The notes beneath the pieces are model-generated. The model did no database searches. It had not been told where the DNA came from and saw nothing but the letters and a program-made list of their open reading frames with translations. From assembly GCA_964548175.1 (NCBI GenBank), contig CAZJQS010000001.1:124001-188000 (forward strand): a DNA stretch of 64,000 bases, given 5' to 3'. Shown piece by piece: positions 1-7,923 of the stretch. This DNA comes from JANQPA01 sp964548175. GTDB lineage: Bacteria; Bacteroidota; Bacteroidia; Chitinophagales; Saprospiraceae. A program made the translations under genes and the position numbers. Position 1 is the first letter of the stretch; every line of letters starts with the position of its first letter.

Positions 1-703
1 CAGAGTAGCTGAGCCTACTGAAGAAGGGGTATGGAAAGTTAACGACTGGATCAAAAAAGCCGTGGTACTCTATTTTCCCATCCAGAAGATGGAAACCATT
101 GAAGTTCCCCCTTTCGAGTTTCACGATAAAATTCCTCTGAAAAAAGATTTTGCCGCTCAGGGCGTAAGAGTCGTTCCGCACGCTATTGCCCGTTATGGCG
201 CATTTCTCGAAAAAGGGGTGATCATGATGCCGAGTTATGTCAACCTGGGCGCCTGGGTCGGCAGCGGCACTATGGTGGACACCTGGGCGACCGTAGGCTC
301 CTGTGCGCAGATCGGCCGCAATGTTCACCTTAGCGGTGGCGTGGGGATCGGCGGTGTCTTGGAGCCCTTGCAAGCCACGCCTACCATTATCGAAGACAAT
401 TGCTTTATCGGGTCGCGCTGTATCGTAGTAGAAGGTGTATGCGTAGAAAAGGAAGCGGTGCTTGGAGCAAATGTCGTATTGACCAAATCTACACGCATCA
501 TTGATGTGACCGGCGAGGAGGAAGTCATCCACAGAGGGCGGGTGCCTGCTCGCTCCGTTGTCATTCCCGGCTCCTATACGAAAAAGTTTCCGGCCGGCGA
601 ATACAATGTCTCCTGCGCATTGATCATAGGAAAAAGAAAGGAAAGTACGGATAAGAAAGTGTCGCTCAATAATGCGTTGAGGGATTATGATGTAGCTGTA
701 TAA
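1..703 (+). CDS. dapD: 2,3,4,5-tetrahydropyridine-2,6-dicarboxylate N-succinyltransferase, 5' truncated
   Basis: This is the C-terminal part of DapD, the cytoplasmic lysine/diaminopimelate-pathway enzyme that succinylates tetrahydrodipicolinate. The reading frame is open from base 2, so the gene begins before the window. 233 residues are visible, against a usual length of about 270, so roughly 40 N-terminal residues are missing. The left-handed beta-helix core is plain: MPSYVNLGAWVGSGTMVDTW, then SCAQIGRNVHLSGGVGIGG and LEPLQATPTIIEDNCFIGSR, all hallmarks of trimeric hexapeptide-repeat acyltransferases of this family. The apparent GTG start at 62 is internal and is not a real start. The family assignment is very secure. 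Confidence 0.95.
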   Translation, partial: RVAEPTEEGVWKVNDWIKKAVVLYFPIQKMETIEVPPFEFHDKIPLKKDFAAQGVRVVPHAIARYGAFLEKGVIMMPSYVNLGAWVGSGTMVDTWATVGSCAQIGRNVHLSGGVGIGGVLEPLQATPTIIEDNCFIGSRCIVVEGVCVEKEAVLGANVVLTKSTRIIDVTGEEEVIHRGRVPARSVVIPGSYTKKFPAGEYNVSCALIIGKRKESTDKKVSLNNALRDYDVAV

Positions 704-863
704 GAAACTTTTTTTTTGGGCTTCGTTACTTTTCCTGACACCAATGGCTTTTTGAGCTTTGTGTTTTTTGGCCGCTGGTGAATTTAACCTGAATTCCATC
801 TTTGTGGTGATAAAAAAGATCATTCAATTTTTTTTCCAAAAAAAGGAAACATCTCCGGATCCG

Positions 864-1427
864 ATGAAGTATTTGATCGCCGGCCTGGGCAATATGGGCG
901 CTGAATATGACCATACGCGTCACAACATCGGCTTTGATGTAGTAGATTACCTGGCCGAAGAATTCGACGTATCGTTTAAAAATGATCAGCTCGGGGATAT
1001 CGCCGAGTTCAAGCACAAAGGCAGGACTTTTGTGCTGCTCAAGCCGTCTACCTATATGAACCGCTCGGGAAAGGCGGTCCGTTACTGGCTCCAGAAGAAG
1101 AACATCCCTCAGGAAAACCTGCTGGTCATAGTCGATGATCTGAACCTCCCCTTTGGCAAGCAGCGCATCCGGGGAAAAGGCAGCGATGGCGGACATAATG
1201 GGCTGAAAAGCGTCGATCAGATGCTGGGCAACAACAAATACGCCCGTTTGCGCATCGGTATTGATAATGACTTTCATCAGGGACAGCAAGCCGATTATGT
1301 GTTGGGAATATGGTCGGAGGAACAAGAGAAGGAACTACCGGATATCATCAAATATGCAGCTGAGGTCTGTAAAAGCTTTGGGACGATCGGTTTGAATTTT
1401 ACGATGAATCAGTTTAATAAGAAATAA
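864..1427 (+). CDS. pth: peptidyl-tRNA hydrolase
   Basis: Cleaves the ester bond of peptidyl-tRNAs released from stalled ribosomes and so recycles tRNA. The protein is 187 residues, the normal bacterial length. The start is the ATG at 864, because the family N-terminus MKYLIAGLGN begins there; an upstream in-frame start at 759 would add 35 residues foreign to the family. The catalytic residues are visible: N10, H20 in the DHTRHNIG motif, the STYMNRSGK loop with N66, D91/D92 in VIVDDLNLP, and N112 in GGHNGLKS. It stands alone between dapD and a convergent glycosyltransferase gene. The ribosomal L25 gene that often precedes pth in other Bacteroidota is not here. Confidence 0.96.
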   Translation: MKYLIAGLGNMGAEYDHTRHNIGFDVVDYLAEEFDVSFKNDQLGDIAEFKHKGRTFVLLKPSTYMNRSGKAVRYWLQKKNIPQENLLVIVDDLNLPFGKQRIRGKGSDGGHNGLKSVDQMLGNNKYARLRIGIDNDFHQGQQADYVLGIWSEEQEKELPDIIKYAAEVCKSFGTIGLNFTMNQFNKK

Positions 1428-1467
1428 GACCTAAGCCCGGCTAATAAAAAGGCGGCGCTTCTTCTTA

Positions 1468-2544
1468 TTATTGGCCAGCTATACGGTTCAAAAAACCATC
1501 GAGCACCGATTTCCATATTTCCTCGGAATAAGGGAACTCCCCGAACCCTTTGTATTTTTTTGCCTCCTCGACTCCTTCTTTCAAGTTGAGCTGCTGTTGT
1601 CGTTGCTGAAGACTAATGCCTTGTTGTTCATAAAGGTCTGCAAGGTATTCCTGTTCGGTCTGGCCGGGAGTGGGGATCAGCAATGTTTTTTTACCCAGGG
1701 CTACGAGGTCGAGAATGGTGCTGTAACCGGAGCGGCAAACGACAAGGTCGCTGGCGGCGATGATCTCATTGAGTTGCTTGCCGGTTCGGTAGGAATATAT
1801 TTCGAACCGATCCGATACTTTTTGGTATTCTTCTTTTTCCGGTTTGCCCTGAACCATGACCATCTTGTACGGTAAATCTTTTGCTTGTTGGAGTATTTTT
1901 TTCTCCAGGCGGGTTCTTTGGGGCTCCGGGCCGGAGAAGATAAAAGCCAGATCGTATTTTTTGTCTACTTTCAGCGGTTTTATACGGGTAAGTGCGCCCA
2001 GATAACGAGTTTTGGGGAATGGAGAAGGATGAGACAGGCGTCCTGCCAGGTTTGGTTCGCCCTCAAAATCGGGGATCCAGCATTCGTCGAAGAATCGAAT
2101 GTGATAATGATTGATCCGATTGATTTGTTTTTCCAGTTTAGGGTTTCCCGCGATCAAATGGAGTTGATGGGAGATAAAAATATTGGGGATCCCTTTTTTA
2201 TAACAGCCAAAACGGTTATCTGAAATGATGGCGTCGATTTGGTAATCTTCAACAATTTTTTTAATCTGACGATGTTCGACGATAATGGCCCGAAACAGCT
2301 TGTAGAACTGAAAAAGCAGGTTGATGTGGATACTGTTGGAATAATATCGTATATCATAAGAAGATATGGGAAGGACTTGAAGATTGGGAAATTCTTTTTT
2401 TAGCAATTCCAAAGGTCGGCCGTTCGTAGCTAGGACGACATCCATGCCCTTGGATAGCAAGTAATTGACGATAGGGATACAACGCGTTGCGTGCCCAAGT
2501 CCCCAGTCGAGAGGCGTAATTAAAATGCGCTTAGGATTTTCCAC
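1468..2544 (-). CDS. MurG-like glycosyltransferase (GT-B fold)
   Basis: Protein of 358 residues with a two-domain GT-B layout. The N-terminal nucleotide-fold loop reads TPLDWGLGHATRCIPI (residues 10-25; the GLGH motif is typical of the MurG/GT28-like acceptor domain). The C-terminal donor-binding part has CRSGYSTILDL (270-280) and PTPGQTEQEYL (291-301), matching the UDP-sugar-binding region of GT28 enzymes. It probably transfers an activated hexosamine in envelope or glycolipid synthesis, but the substrate cannot be read from sequence. The start is GTG at 2544; no in-frame ATG lies nearby upstream. It is not MurG itself: sequence and context (no dcw cluster) differ. It is convergent with pth. 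Confidence 0.8.
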   Translation of the reverse strand: MENPKRILITPLDWGLGHATRCIPIVNYLLSKGMDVVLATNGRPLELLKKEFPNLQVLPISSYDIRYYSNSIHINLLFQFYKLFRAIIVEHRQIKKIVEDYQIDAIISDNRFGCYKKGIPNIFISHQLHLIAGNPKLEKQINRINHYHIRFFDECWIPDFEGEPNLAGRLSHPSPFPKTRYLGALTRIKPLKVDKKYDLAFIFSGPEPQRTRLEKKILQQAKDLPYKMVMVQGKPEKEEYQKVSDRFEIYSYRTGKQLNEIIAASDLVVCRSGYSTILDLVALGKKTLLIPTPGQTEQEYLADLYEQQGISLQQRQQQLNLKEGVEEAKKYKGFGEFPYSEEIWKSVLDGFLNRIAGQ

Positions 2545-2675
2545 AAAAAGAAAGTTGAGGATTTCGAGAAGTTGGCTTCGAAATCAAATAAACAGGAGCA
2601 CAAAGAGTATCAGACAAACCAGAAAAATGTCTTTGTCAGCTACTCTCGTTCACTTACTTAATTATCTGTTAAAAT

Positions 2676-2777
2676 ATGAAAAAAAAGCATTATCACTTAA
2701 CAATCCTGATTATTGTATGGCTAACTTTTTGTTTGTCGGCCTGTAAGACGCTGACTTGCGGTTGTCCGATGCACTGA
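2676..2777 (+). CDS. very small lipoprotein with Cys-rich tail
   Basis: An ATG at 2676 opens a 33-residue protein. It starts with a basic MKKKHYH stretch, continues with a 14-residue hydrophobic core, reaches a lipobox LSAC with the lipidated Cys at residue 23, and ends in a short mature tail CKTLTCGCPMH. The perfect type II signal followed immediately by a stop and a strong terminator hairpin argues that the gene is real. Bacteroidota carry many such tiny lipoproteins of unknown role. The CGCPMH ending could bind metal or form disulfides (inference). No homologue with a known function comes to mind. Confidence 0.55.
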   Translation: MKKKHYHLTILIIVWLTFCLSACKTLTCGCPMH

Positions 2778-2788
2778 AGGAAAAACAG

Positions 2789-2814
2789 AAGTGGCCGCCA
2801 TCTGGCGGCCACTT
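2789..2814. terminator. bidirectional hairpin terminator
   Basis: Perfect 12-bp inverted repeat AAGTGGCCGCCA / TGGCGGCCACTT with a 2-nt gap. It sits 11 nt after the small lipoprotein stop (plus strand) and directly abuts the RNase G stop (minus strand). Read from the minus strand it is followed by CTGTTTTT. It serves the two convergent genes. Confidence 0.8.
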
Positions 2815-4365
2815 TCAGTTCAGTCGAATTTCATCTTCGTTTTTGTCGAAAAACTTGTATTTAGAGAGATGGTAATCGCTATCGGGGATAATTTTCACCC
2901 ATTTGAAATGTTTTCGATACCATTGCATTTGAAGACTAAAGAGTCCTTTGGTCAGGTAGGCTGCAATATAAGGATGAACTCTGAGGATGAGTTTGGATTT
3001 TGGTCTGGCCTGAACGATGAAATTCAGATCTCTTTCGATATCATCTGTGATGAGAATGGAGGCGTTCATTTTGCCGGTACCGTTACAGGTGGGGCAGACT
3101 TCGGCGGTGTTGATTTTCACTTCGGGTCTTACCCGTTCGCGAGTGATTTGCATCAGGCCGAATTTACTTAAGGGGAGGATGGTATGCTGAGCGCGGTCTT
3201 TTTTCATAAAATGGCGCATAGCCTTTATCAACTCCTTTTTATTTTCGGCCTTTCTCATATCGATAAAATCGATGATGATGATGCCGCCGATATCACGCAG
3301 CCTGAGCTGCCGGGCGATTTCTTCGGCTGCCTCCATATTTACTTTCAGCACGGCCTCTTCCTGGTTACTGCTGGCCATTTTATGGCCGCTGTTAACATCG
3401 ATGACGTGCATGGCCTCTGTATGTTCGATGACCAGGTAGGCCCCGCTGGGCATGGTTGCTGTTTTACCGAAGGAAGATTTGATCTGCTTAGTCACCCCAT
3501 GAGCATCGAAGATATGCCGGTTAGAGCGATGATGATTCACGATTTTTACTTGATCCGGAGCGATGCTGGCCAGATAGCTCTTGATGTTGAGATAAAGTTC
3601 TTTATCGTTGACGACGATCTTGTGGAACGAGTCGCTCAAGATATCTCTCAGGATGCTGGAGGTTTTATCCAGTTCGCTCAATAATTTTTTAGGAGCTTTA
3701 GCTTTATGCATTTGATTGAAGATGCTGTCCCATTTGTTCAGCATTAGGGTCAGTTCTTCATGCAGGTCAGCCACTTTTTTGCCTTCTGCTGCTGTACGTA
3801 CGATCACCCCAAAATTTTTAGGGCGAATACTTTCTACTAGTACCTGTAAGCGTTTTCTTTCTTCCGAGTTAGCAATCTTTTTGGATACGGCAACCACATC
3901 GGAGAATGGAGTAAGTACGAGGTATCGGCCAGGGATGGTAATTTCGCAACTCAGCCTGGGCCCTTTGGTTGAGATCGGTTCTTTCAGTATTTGCACCAGG
4001 ATGGGCTGTCTTTTGTCCAGTACCTGATCAATTTTGCCCGTTTTGACAATGTCCGGTTCAATCTTAAAACTATCCAGGCGGGAGTGGGTCAGGCTTCCTG
4101 AGACCACGCCGTTAGTATATTTTATGAGTGAACGAAGTTTAGGTCCCAAATCAGTGTAGTGCAGGAATGCATCTTTCTTATGACCAATGTCCACAAAAGC
4201 GGCATTTAAGCCAGGCATTGAACGTTTGATCTTGCCCAGAAAAACATCGCCAACCGAAAAATTCGAGTTTGTTCTTTGGTTGTGTAGTTCTACTAATTTG
4301 GAATCCTCGAGCAGTGCGATCTCAACCTCTGTGGGTGTTGAATTAATAATAAGTTCTTTTTCCAC
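2815..4365 (-). CDS. rng: ribonuclease G (Rne/Rng family endoribonuclease)
   Basis: Single-strand-specific endoribonuclease for rRNA maturation and mRNA decay in the cytoplasm. It has 516 residues, the RNase G size, without the long RNase E scaffold tail. An S1 domain covers about residues 38-130 (VGDVFLGKIKR, AFVDIGHKKDAFLH). The DNase-I-like catalytic core has the metal ligands D323 (HVIDVNSGH) and D366/D369 (IIIIDFIDM). The zinc link CPTCNGTG is at 424-431. The start is GTG at 4365; the next in-frame codons upstream give no ATG before a stop. It is last in a minus-strand block HU - TPR - small ribosomal-type protein - rng; linkage of HU and rng is common in Bacteroidota. Confidence 0.95.
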   Translation of the reverse strand: MEKELIINSTPTEVEIALLEDSKLVELHNQRTNSNFSVGDVFLGKIKRSMPGLNAAFVDIGHKKDAFLHYTDLGPKLRSLIKYTNGVVSGSLTHSRLDSFKIEPDIVKTGKIDQVLDKRQPILVQILKEPISTKGPRLSCEITIPGRYLVLTPFSDVVAVSKKIANSEERKRLQVLVESIRPKNFGVIVRTAAEGKKVADLHEELTLMLNKWDSIFNQMHKAKAPKKLLSELDKTSSILRDILSDSFHKIVVNDKELYLNIKSYLASIAPDQVKIVNHHRSNRHIFDAHGVTKQIKSSFGKTATMPSGAYLVIEHTEAMHVIDVNSGHKMASSNQEEAVLKVNMEAAEEIARQLRLRDIGGIIIIDFIDMRKAENKKELIKAMRHFMKKDRAQHTILPLSKFGLMQITRERVRPEVKINTAEVCPTCNGTGKMNASILITDDIERDLNFIVQARPKSKLILRVHPYIAAYLTKGLFSLQMQWYRKHFKWVKIIPDSDYHLSKYKFFDKNEDEIRLN

Positions 4366-4658
4366 CAGAGAATTCTTTTGTTGGCAAGGCTAAAAACACT
4401 GACTTTAGAGCATCGTATCGTATCTTTTTTTCTTCTGTTCTGAATTGCTTCAGTAAAGTTGGTTTGAGATAAGCCTTACAATGATCAAAGTGATAAATCT
4501 GTGATTCGAGTAAGATAAACCACTAGAGACCATTCCTTGGGAAATGGCCGTAAGGGGCAAAAAATCTAATATCAACAAGAGTTATCTAAAGCCAGAAAGA
4601 GGGAGAAGCCCGCTACAGATATCTCCCTCCCGGTAGCCCTTATTGCCGATAACGATAA

Positions 4659-4754
4659 TTATCTATTTTTTTTCTTATGTCTATTCTTACGTAGACGTTT
4701 TTTACGCTTGTGCGTAGCGATTTTATGTCTTTTTCTTTTTTTTCCACAAGGCAT
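4659..4754 (-). CDS. tiny basic ribosomal-type protein (AURKAIP1/COX24 family, bS22-like)
   Basis: A 31-residue protein beginning MPCGKKRKRHK and continuing IATHKRKKRLRKNRHKKK; about two thirds of its residues are Lys, Arg or His. This is the signature of the short protein annotated in Bacteroidota as AURKAIP1/COX24 domain-containing, related to mitochondrial small-subunit protein mS38 and mycobacterial bS22. It most likely binds rRNA at the 30S decoding or intersubunit region. It lies between the TPR lipoprotein and RNase G on the same strand. The length is typical and not a truncation. It is easily missed because it is shorter than usual ORF cut-offs. Confidence 0.8.
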   Translation of the reverse strand: MPCGKKRKRHKIATHKRKKRLRKNRHKKKNR

Positions 4755-4784
4755 ATCACCAAATGTTTTTTATTAATAAAAAAA

Positions 4785-5585
4785 TTAATTATTACTTTCA
4801 GACAGCATTCTACATTTCTGTCCGTATTCTTCAGCCAGTTTGGCCTGCCCGCTCTGCTCATAAGCACCAGCCAGCAGACAATTGGAATTTGCATTTTCGG
4901 GTTCCAGCGAAACGGCTTTTTCCAGCCGCTCAATAGCTCTGTCCACTTGCCCCGTTTGAATGGCCAGCCTGGCCAGCGTATTCAAAACAGGAACAGATTC
5001 AGGATAGGATTGGTTGAGTTCCCGCAAAATAAGTATCCCCCTCATCGGATTATCCGGCGGGGGGTTTTCCGTATAACAAAGTGCCAGGTTGATCCGGTGG
5101 CTCAGGTTATCAGGATTGATGGAAATTGCATTTTCAAAGGCCGTGATGGCCCTGCCTGTACAAAAGTCTTTGACCTGTTGATCAGCAGCCCGCTGAATGC
5201 CTATGGCGAAAGTCGTCCCGGCGATTGACCAGCTCTCTTCCGTGTTGAGCAATTCCGCTGCTTTTTCTGCATAAAAACCGGCAATCGGGGGCTCGGAAAG
5301 ACCGTACCACTCTGAAGAAAGTTGCTTGTACAACGCTATCTTTACCGAATCGCTTATGCTTTCGTCAGAAAGCTGAGACTCCAAAACCAAAACACTGCTC
5401 AATGTAGCCTCCGAAATTCCAGCTTTAGCCCGCCTTTGAAGGCTTTCTATTCCCGTTTGTTCAACTTCCAATGCTCTGGACTTTTCCAGCGCTCTGATAT
5501 CAGCAGACTTAGTGTTACAACCGAAGTACATTACCAAAAAAAGGGCTGCTGCTGAAAATAAAATTGCAAGTTGCAATTTTGTCAT
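4785..5585 (-). CDS. tetratricopeptide-repeat lipoprotein
   Basis: 266 residues. The N-terminus is a type II signal (hydrophobic residues 4-20, then YFGC with Cys23). The mature part has a helical N-terminal half and TPR units in the C-terminal half; the canonical pattern is clear in AISINPDNLSHRINLALCY, SVPVLNTLARLAIQTGQVDR and EPENANSNCLLAGAYEQSGQ. It is probably an envelope-anchored scaffold exposed to the periplasm. It lies 55 nt downstream of the HU gene and upstream of the 31-residue ribosomal-type gene, all on the minus strand and probably cotranscribed. The partner is unknown. Confidence 0.8.
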   Translation of the reverse strand: MTKLQLAILFSAAALFLVMYFGCNTKSADIRALEKSRALEVEQTGIESLQRRAKAGISEATLSSVLVLESQLSDESISDSVKIALYKQLSSEWYGLSEPPIAGFYAEKAAELLNTEESWSIAGTTFAIGIQRAADQQVKDFCTGRAITAFENAISINPDNLSHRINLALCYTENPPPDNPMRGILILRELNQSYPESVPVLNTLARLAIQTGQVDRAIERLEKAVSLEPENANSNCLLAGAYEQSGQAKLAEEYGQKCRMLSESNN

Positions 5586-5640
5586 AACTTTAAATTTACA
5601 TTAAAACCACTTCTAAAGCGCAATTGTTGCGCAAGCCGCC

Positions 5641-5967
5641 TCACTTGTCGTCATCCTCGTCCCTGCTGTCGTCCTGCGGCAAAGCCGTAACATTGTTCTT
5701 CACCTGCTCCACAAACACCTTCGCCGGCTTGAATGCCGGAATGTAGTGTTCAGGAATCTCGATGGCTATGTTCTTCTTTATATGGCGGCCAATTTTCTTA
5801 GCCCGCTTCTTAATCACAAAACTACCAAACCCCCTCACATATACATTTTCGCCCTCTGCAAGCGAAGTTTTTACTTCCTGAAAGAAAGTTTCCAAAGTTA
5901 CCAGAACATCTACCTTCGGAACTCCGGTCTTCTCTGAAATCGCCGCAACAAGATCAGCTTTTCTCAT
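5641..5967 (-). CDS. HU/IHF family DNA-binding protein with acidic tail
   Basis: Nucleoid-associated, DNA-bending histone-like protein. Its 108 residues consist of a standard HU fold of about 90 followed by an 18-residue extension ending DDSRDEDDDK. Visible signatures are the N-terminal MRKADLVAAISEKTGV helix, RGFGSF at 45-50 at the base of the DNA-binding arm, a lysine/arginine-rich arm (52-66) and IPAFKPAK at 76-83. The Asp/Glu-rich tail is unusual next to E. coli HU; acidic tails can modulate DNA affinity (inference). It heads the minus-strand block that ends with rng. Confidence 0.93.
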   Translation of the reverse strand: MRKADLVAAISEKTGVPKVDVLVTLETFFQEVKTSLAEGENVYVRGFGSFVIKKRAKKIGRHIKKNIAIEIPEHYIPAFKPAKVFVEQVKNNVTALPQDDSRDEDDDK

Positions 5968-6303
5968 TGTTAAGAATTGGTTTATAGTAAGTTATAAATT
6001 CTATATCAGTTTTTGACAAAACGAGGCACAAATTTCGCAATTTTATTCATCAATTGAAAATTATGGGATACTATTTTTATTTTTCCTGCACTAATTTTCA
6101 GCGGGTTATACTTTCCTATTTTTTTCTGCTTTTGACAATTGAATTTGTATTACTCGATCTTTAACTATATTTGCCTTTAATTGAATTAAGCGAACAATGC
6201 CCGTTCAAACAAATACAGGATGGCGTGAGGCCCCCTAAAGAGACATTTCGCTAAATTGCATAAGCTGAATAATTTTATTTGTCGCCCTACATAATCTTTT
6301 CAC
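5968..6303. other. divergent intergenic region between HU and yicC
   Basis: 336 nt, AT-rich, between the divergent starts of the HU gene (minus) and yicC (plus). It holds the yicC promoter at 6144-6173. I did not find a convincing Bacteroidetes -7 box for HU. An ATG at 6197 opens a 13-codon frame in the yicC 5' UTR without recognisable initiation context; I do not call it a gene. Confidence 0.6.
6144..6173 (+). promoter_or_regulatory. Bacteroidetes-type promoter of yicC-gmk
   Basis: TTTG at 6144-6147, an 18-nt spacer, then TATATTTG at 6166-6173. This fits the -33 TTTG / -7 TAnnTTTG consensus described for Bacteroides and Flavobacterium. The predicted start near 6180 gives a 5' UTR of about 120 nt. 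Confidence 0.6.
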
Positions 6304-7179
6304 ATGTTGTTATCAATGACCGGTTATGGGAGAGCTTCCCAGGACTATAAAGACAAAGTAATTACCGTAGAGATCAGATCCCTCAACAGTAAGTTCACCG
6401 ATATGCGGCTTAAGCTGCCTCAAAATTACAGAGAAAAAGAAGCAGATCTGCGCAAAATCATCACCGATAAAGCAGAGCGGGGGAAAATTGACTTTTCCCT
6501 GGAAGTAGCTTCCCCGCACGGCGATGAGGAGTATAGCCTCAATATCCCATTATTCAAAAAATATCATGACGAGCTTAACAAGCTGGTCAAAGACCTGGAT
6601 ATGGACCAGGGTGACATGCTTCAGGCTATCCTGAAACTTCCCAACGTCGTCTCTACAGAGGCGCAAACATTGGACGAAGAAGAATGGACTGCCATTCTGG
6701 AAGCTATCGAAGAAGCTTTTAACAAATTCTATCAATTCAGAATCGATGAGGGAAAAGCGATGGAAAAAGACTTAAGAGTCCGAATCAACACTATCGAAAC
6801 CCTCCTCCAACAGACTGACCCCTTCGAAGCAGACCGTATTACCAAACTCCGCCAAAGGCTATACCAAAACCTGGAAGAATACCTCGGCAAAGACAATATT
6901 GACGAAAATCGATTCGAACAGGAAATCATGTTCTATCTCGAAAAGATCGACATCAATGAGGAAAAAGTCCGCCTGAGCCAGCATTGCAAATATTTTATCG
7001 AAGAACTCGACAAAGAAACCTCCATCAAAGGCCGTAAATTGAGCTTCATCAGCCAGGAAATCGGACGAGAGATCAACACTATGGGCGCCAAAGCCTATTC
7101 GCATGACATCCAGCGCATCGTCGTCAGTATGAAAGACGAGCTCGAGAAAATTAAAGAACAAGTTGCAAATTCTGTTTAA
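6304..7179 (+). CDS. YicC/YloC family endoribonuclease
   Basis: 291 residues, the usual length for the family. The N-terminal YicC_N domain starts with MLLSMTGYGRASQDY and EIRSLNSKFTDMRLKLP. The C-terminal DUF1732 ends with SFISQEIGREINTMGAKAY. Family members (E. coli YicC, B. subtilis YloC) are endoribonucleases acting on selected RNAs. The stop overlaps the ATG of gmk by one base (TAATG), so the two are translationally coupled; yicC-gmk is a very widespread pair. A promoter at 6144-6173 drives the unit. Confidence 0.93.
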   Translation: MLLSMTGYGRASQDYKDKVITVEIRSLNSKFTDMRLKLPQNYREKEADLRKIITDKAERGKIDFSLEVASPHGDEEYSLNIPLFKKYHDELNKLVKDLDMDQGDMLQAILKLPNVVSTEAQTLDEEEWTAILEAIEEAFNKFYQFRIDEGKAMEKDLRVRINTIETLLQQTDPFEADRITKLRQRLYQNLEEYLGKDNIDENRFEQEIMFYLEKIDINEEKVRLSQHCKYFIEELDKETSIKGRKLSFISQEIGREINTMGAKAYSHDIQRIVVSMKDELEKIKEQVANSV

Positions 7180-7751
7180 TGAGCAAACTGATCGTTTTTA
7201 CAGCCCCTTCGGGAGCAGGCAAAACAACCATAGTCAGACACTTGCTGAACAGTCTTCCTAATCTGGCTTTTTCCGTTTCCGCAACTACCCGCCCGCCTCG
7301 CCCGCAGGAAGTTGACGGCAAGGATTACTATTTTCTTTCGCCGGAAAAATTTAAACGCCTCATCCGCGAAGATGCCTTCGTAGAATGGGAAGAGGTTTAC
7401 ACCAACCAGTTCTACGGGACCCTTCGCTCTGAAATCGAGCGGCTCTGGCAGAAAAAATTGCATATTCTTTTTGATATAGACGTAAAAGGAGCGCTGAGCA
7501 TCAAAAATGCCTACCCCTCGGCCTCTCTAGTCATCTTCGTCAAACCGCCTTCTGAAGAAATCCTTTTCCAACGCCTCCGCGACCGGCAAACAGAAGATCC
7601 TAAAAACCTCGAAAAGCGCTTCCAGAAAGCATCAGAAGAACTCCAATACGAAACCCGCTTTGATAAGGTGCTCATCAATGACAACCTAAAAGAGACACTC
7701 AAAAAAGCAGAAACGCTCGTCGAAGACTTCATCCGGAAAAATGTTGAATAA
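7179..7751 (+). CDS. gmk: guanylate kinase
   Basis: Phosphorylates GMP to GDP with ATP, an essential nucleotide-pool step in the cytoplasm. It has 190 residues. The P-loop APSGAGKT is at 9-16; the GMP-binding SATTRPPRPQEVDGKDY segment, the FVEWEEVYTNQFYGT lid region and the DIDVKGALSIK strand follow. The start codon overlaps the yicC stop. Nothing atypical is seen. Confidence 0.96.
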   Translation: MSKLIVFTAPSGAGKTTIVRHLLNSLPNLAFSVSATTRPPRPQEVDGKDYYFLSPEKFKRLIREDAFVEWEEVYTNQFYGTLRSEIERLWQKKLHILFDIDVKGALSIKNAYPSASLVIFVKPPSEEILFQRLRDRQTEDPKNLEKRFQKASEELQYETRFDKVLINDNLKETLKKAETLVEDFIRKNVE

Positions 7752-7923
7752 CAGCCTAAAGCAATCTAACCATTCATTGATGGTTTTCTACTGTTTTTAT
7801 ACTCTATATTGCCAATAGTAGAAAATCTGTTGACTCCTATAGACTGAATGATTATGTTTGGCTTTCATTTACATCACCTGGCTTGCCGGAAAAAACCAAC
7901 GGTTTGGCGTAAAACTCACTTGT

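Noticed and set aside
6197..6238. 13-codon frame (ATG to TAA) in the yicC leader
   Set aside because: No initiation context, no characteristic residues and no sign of a regulatory peptide.
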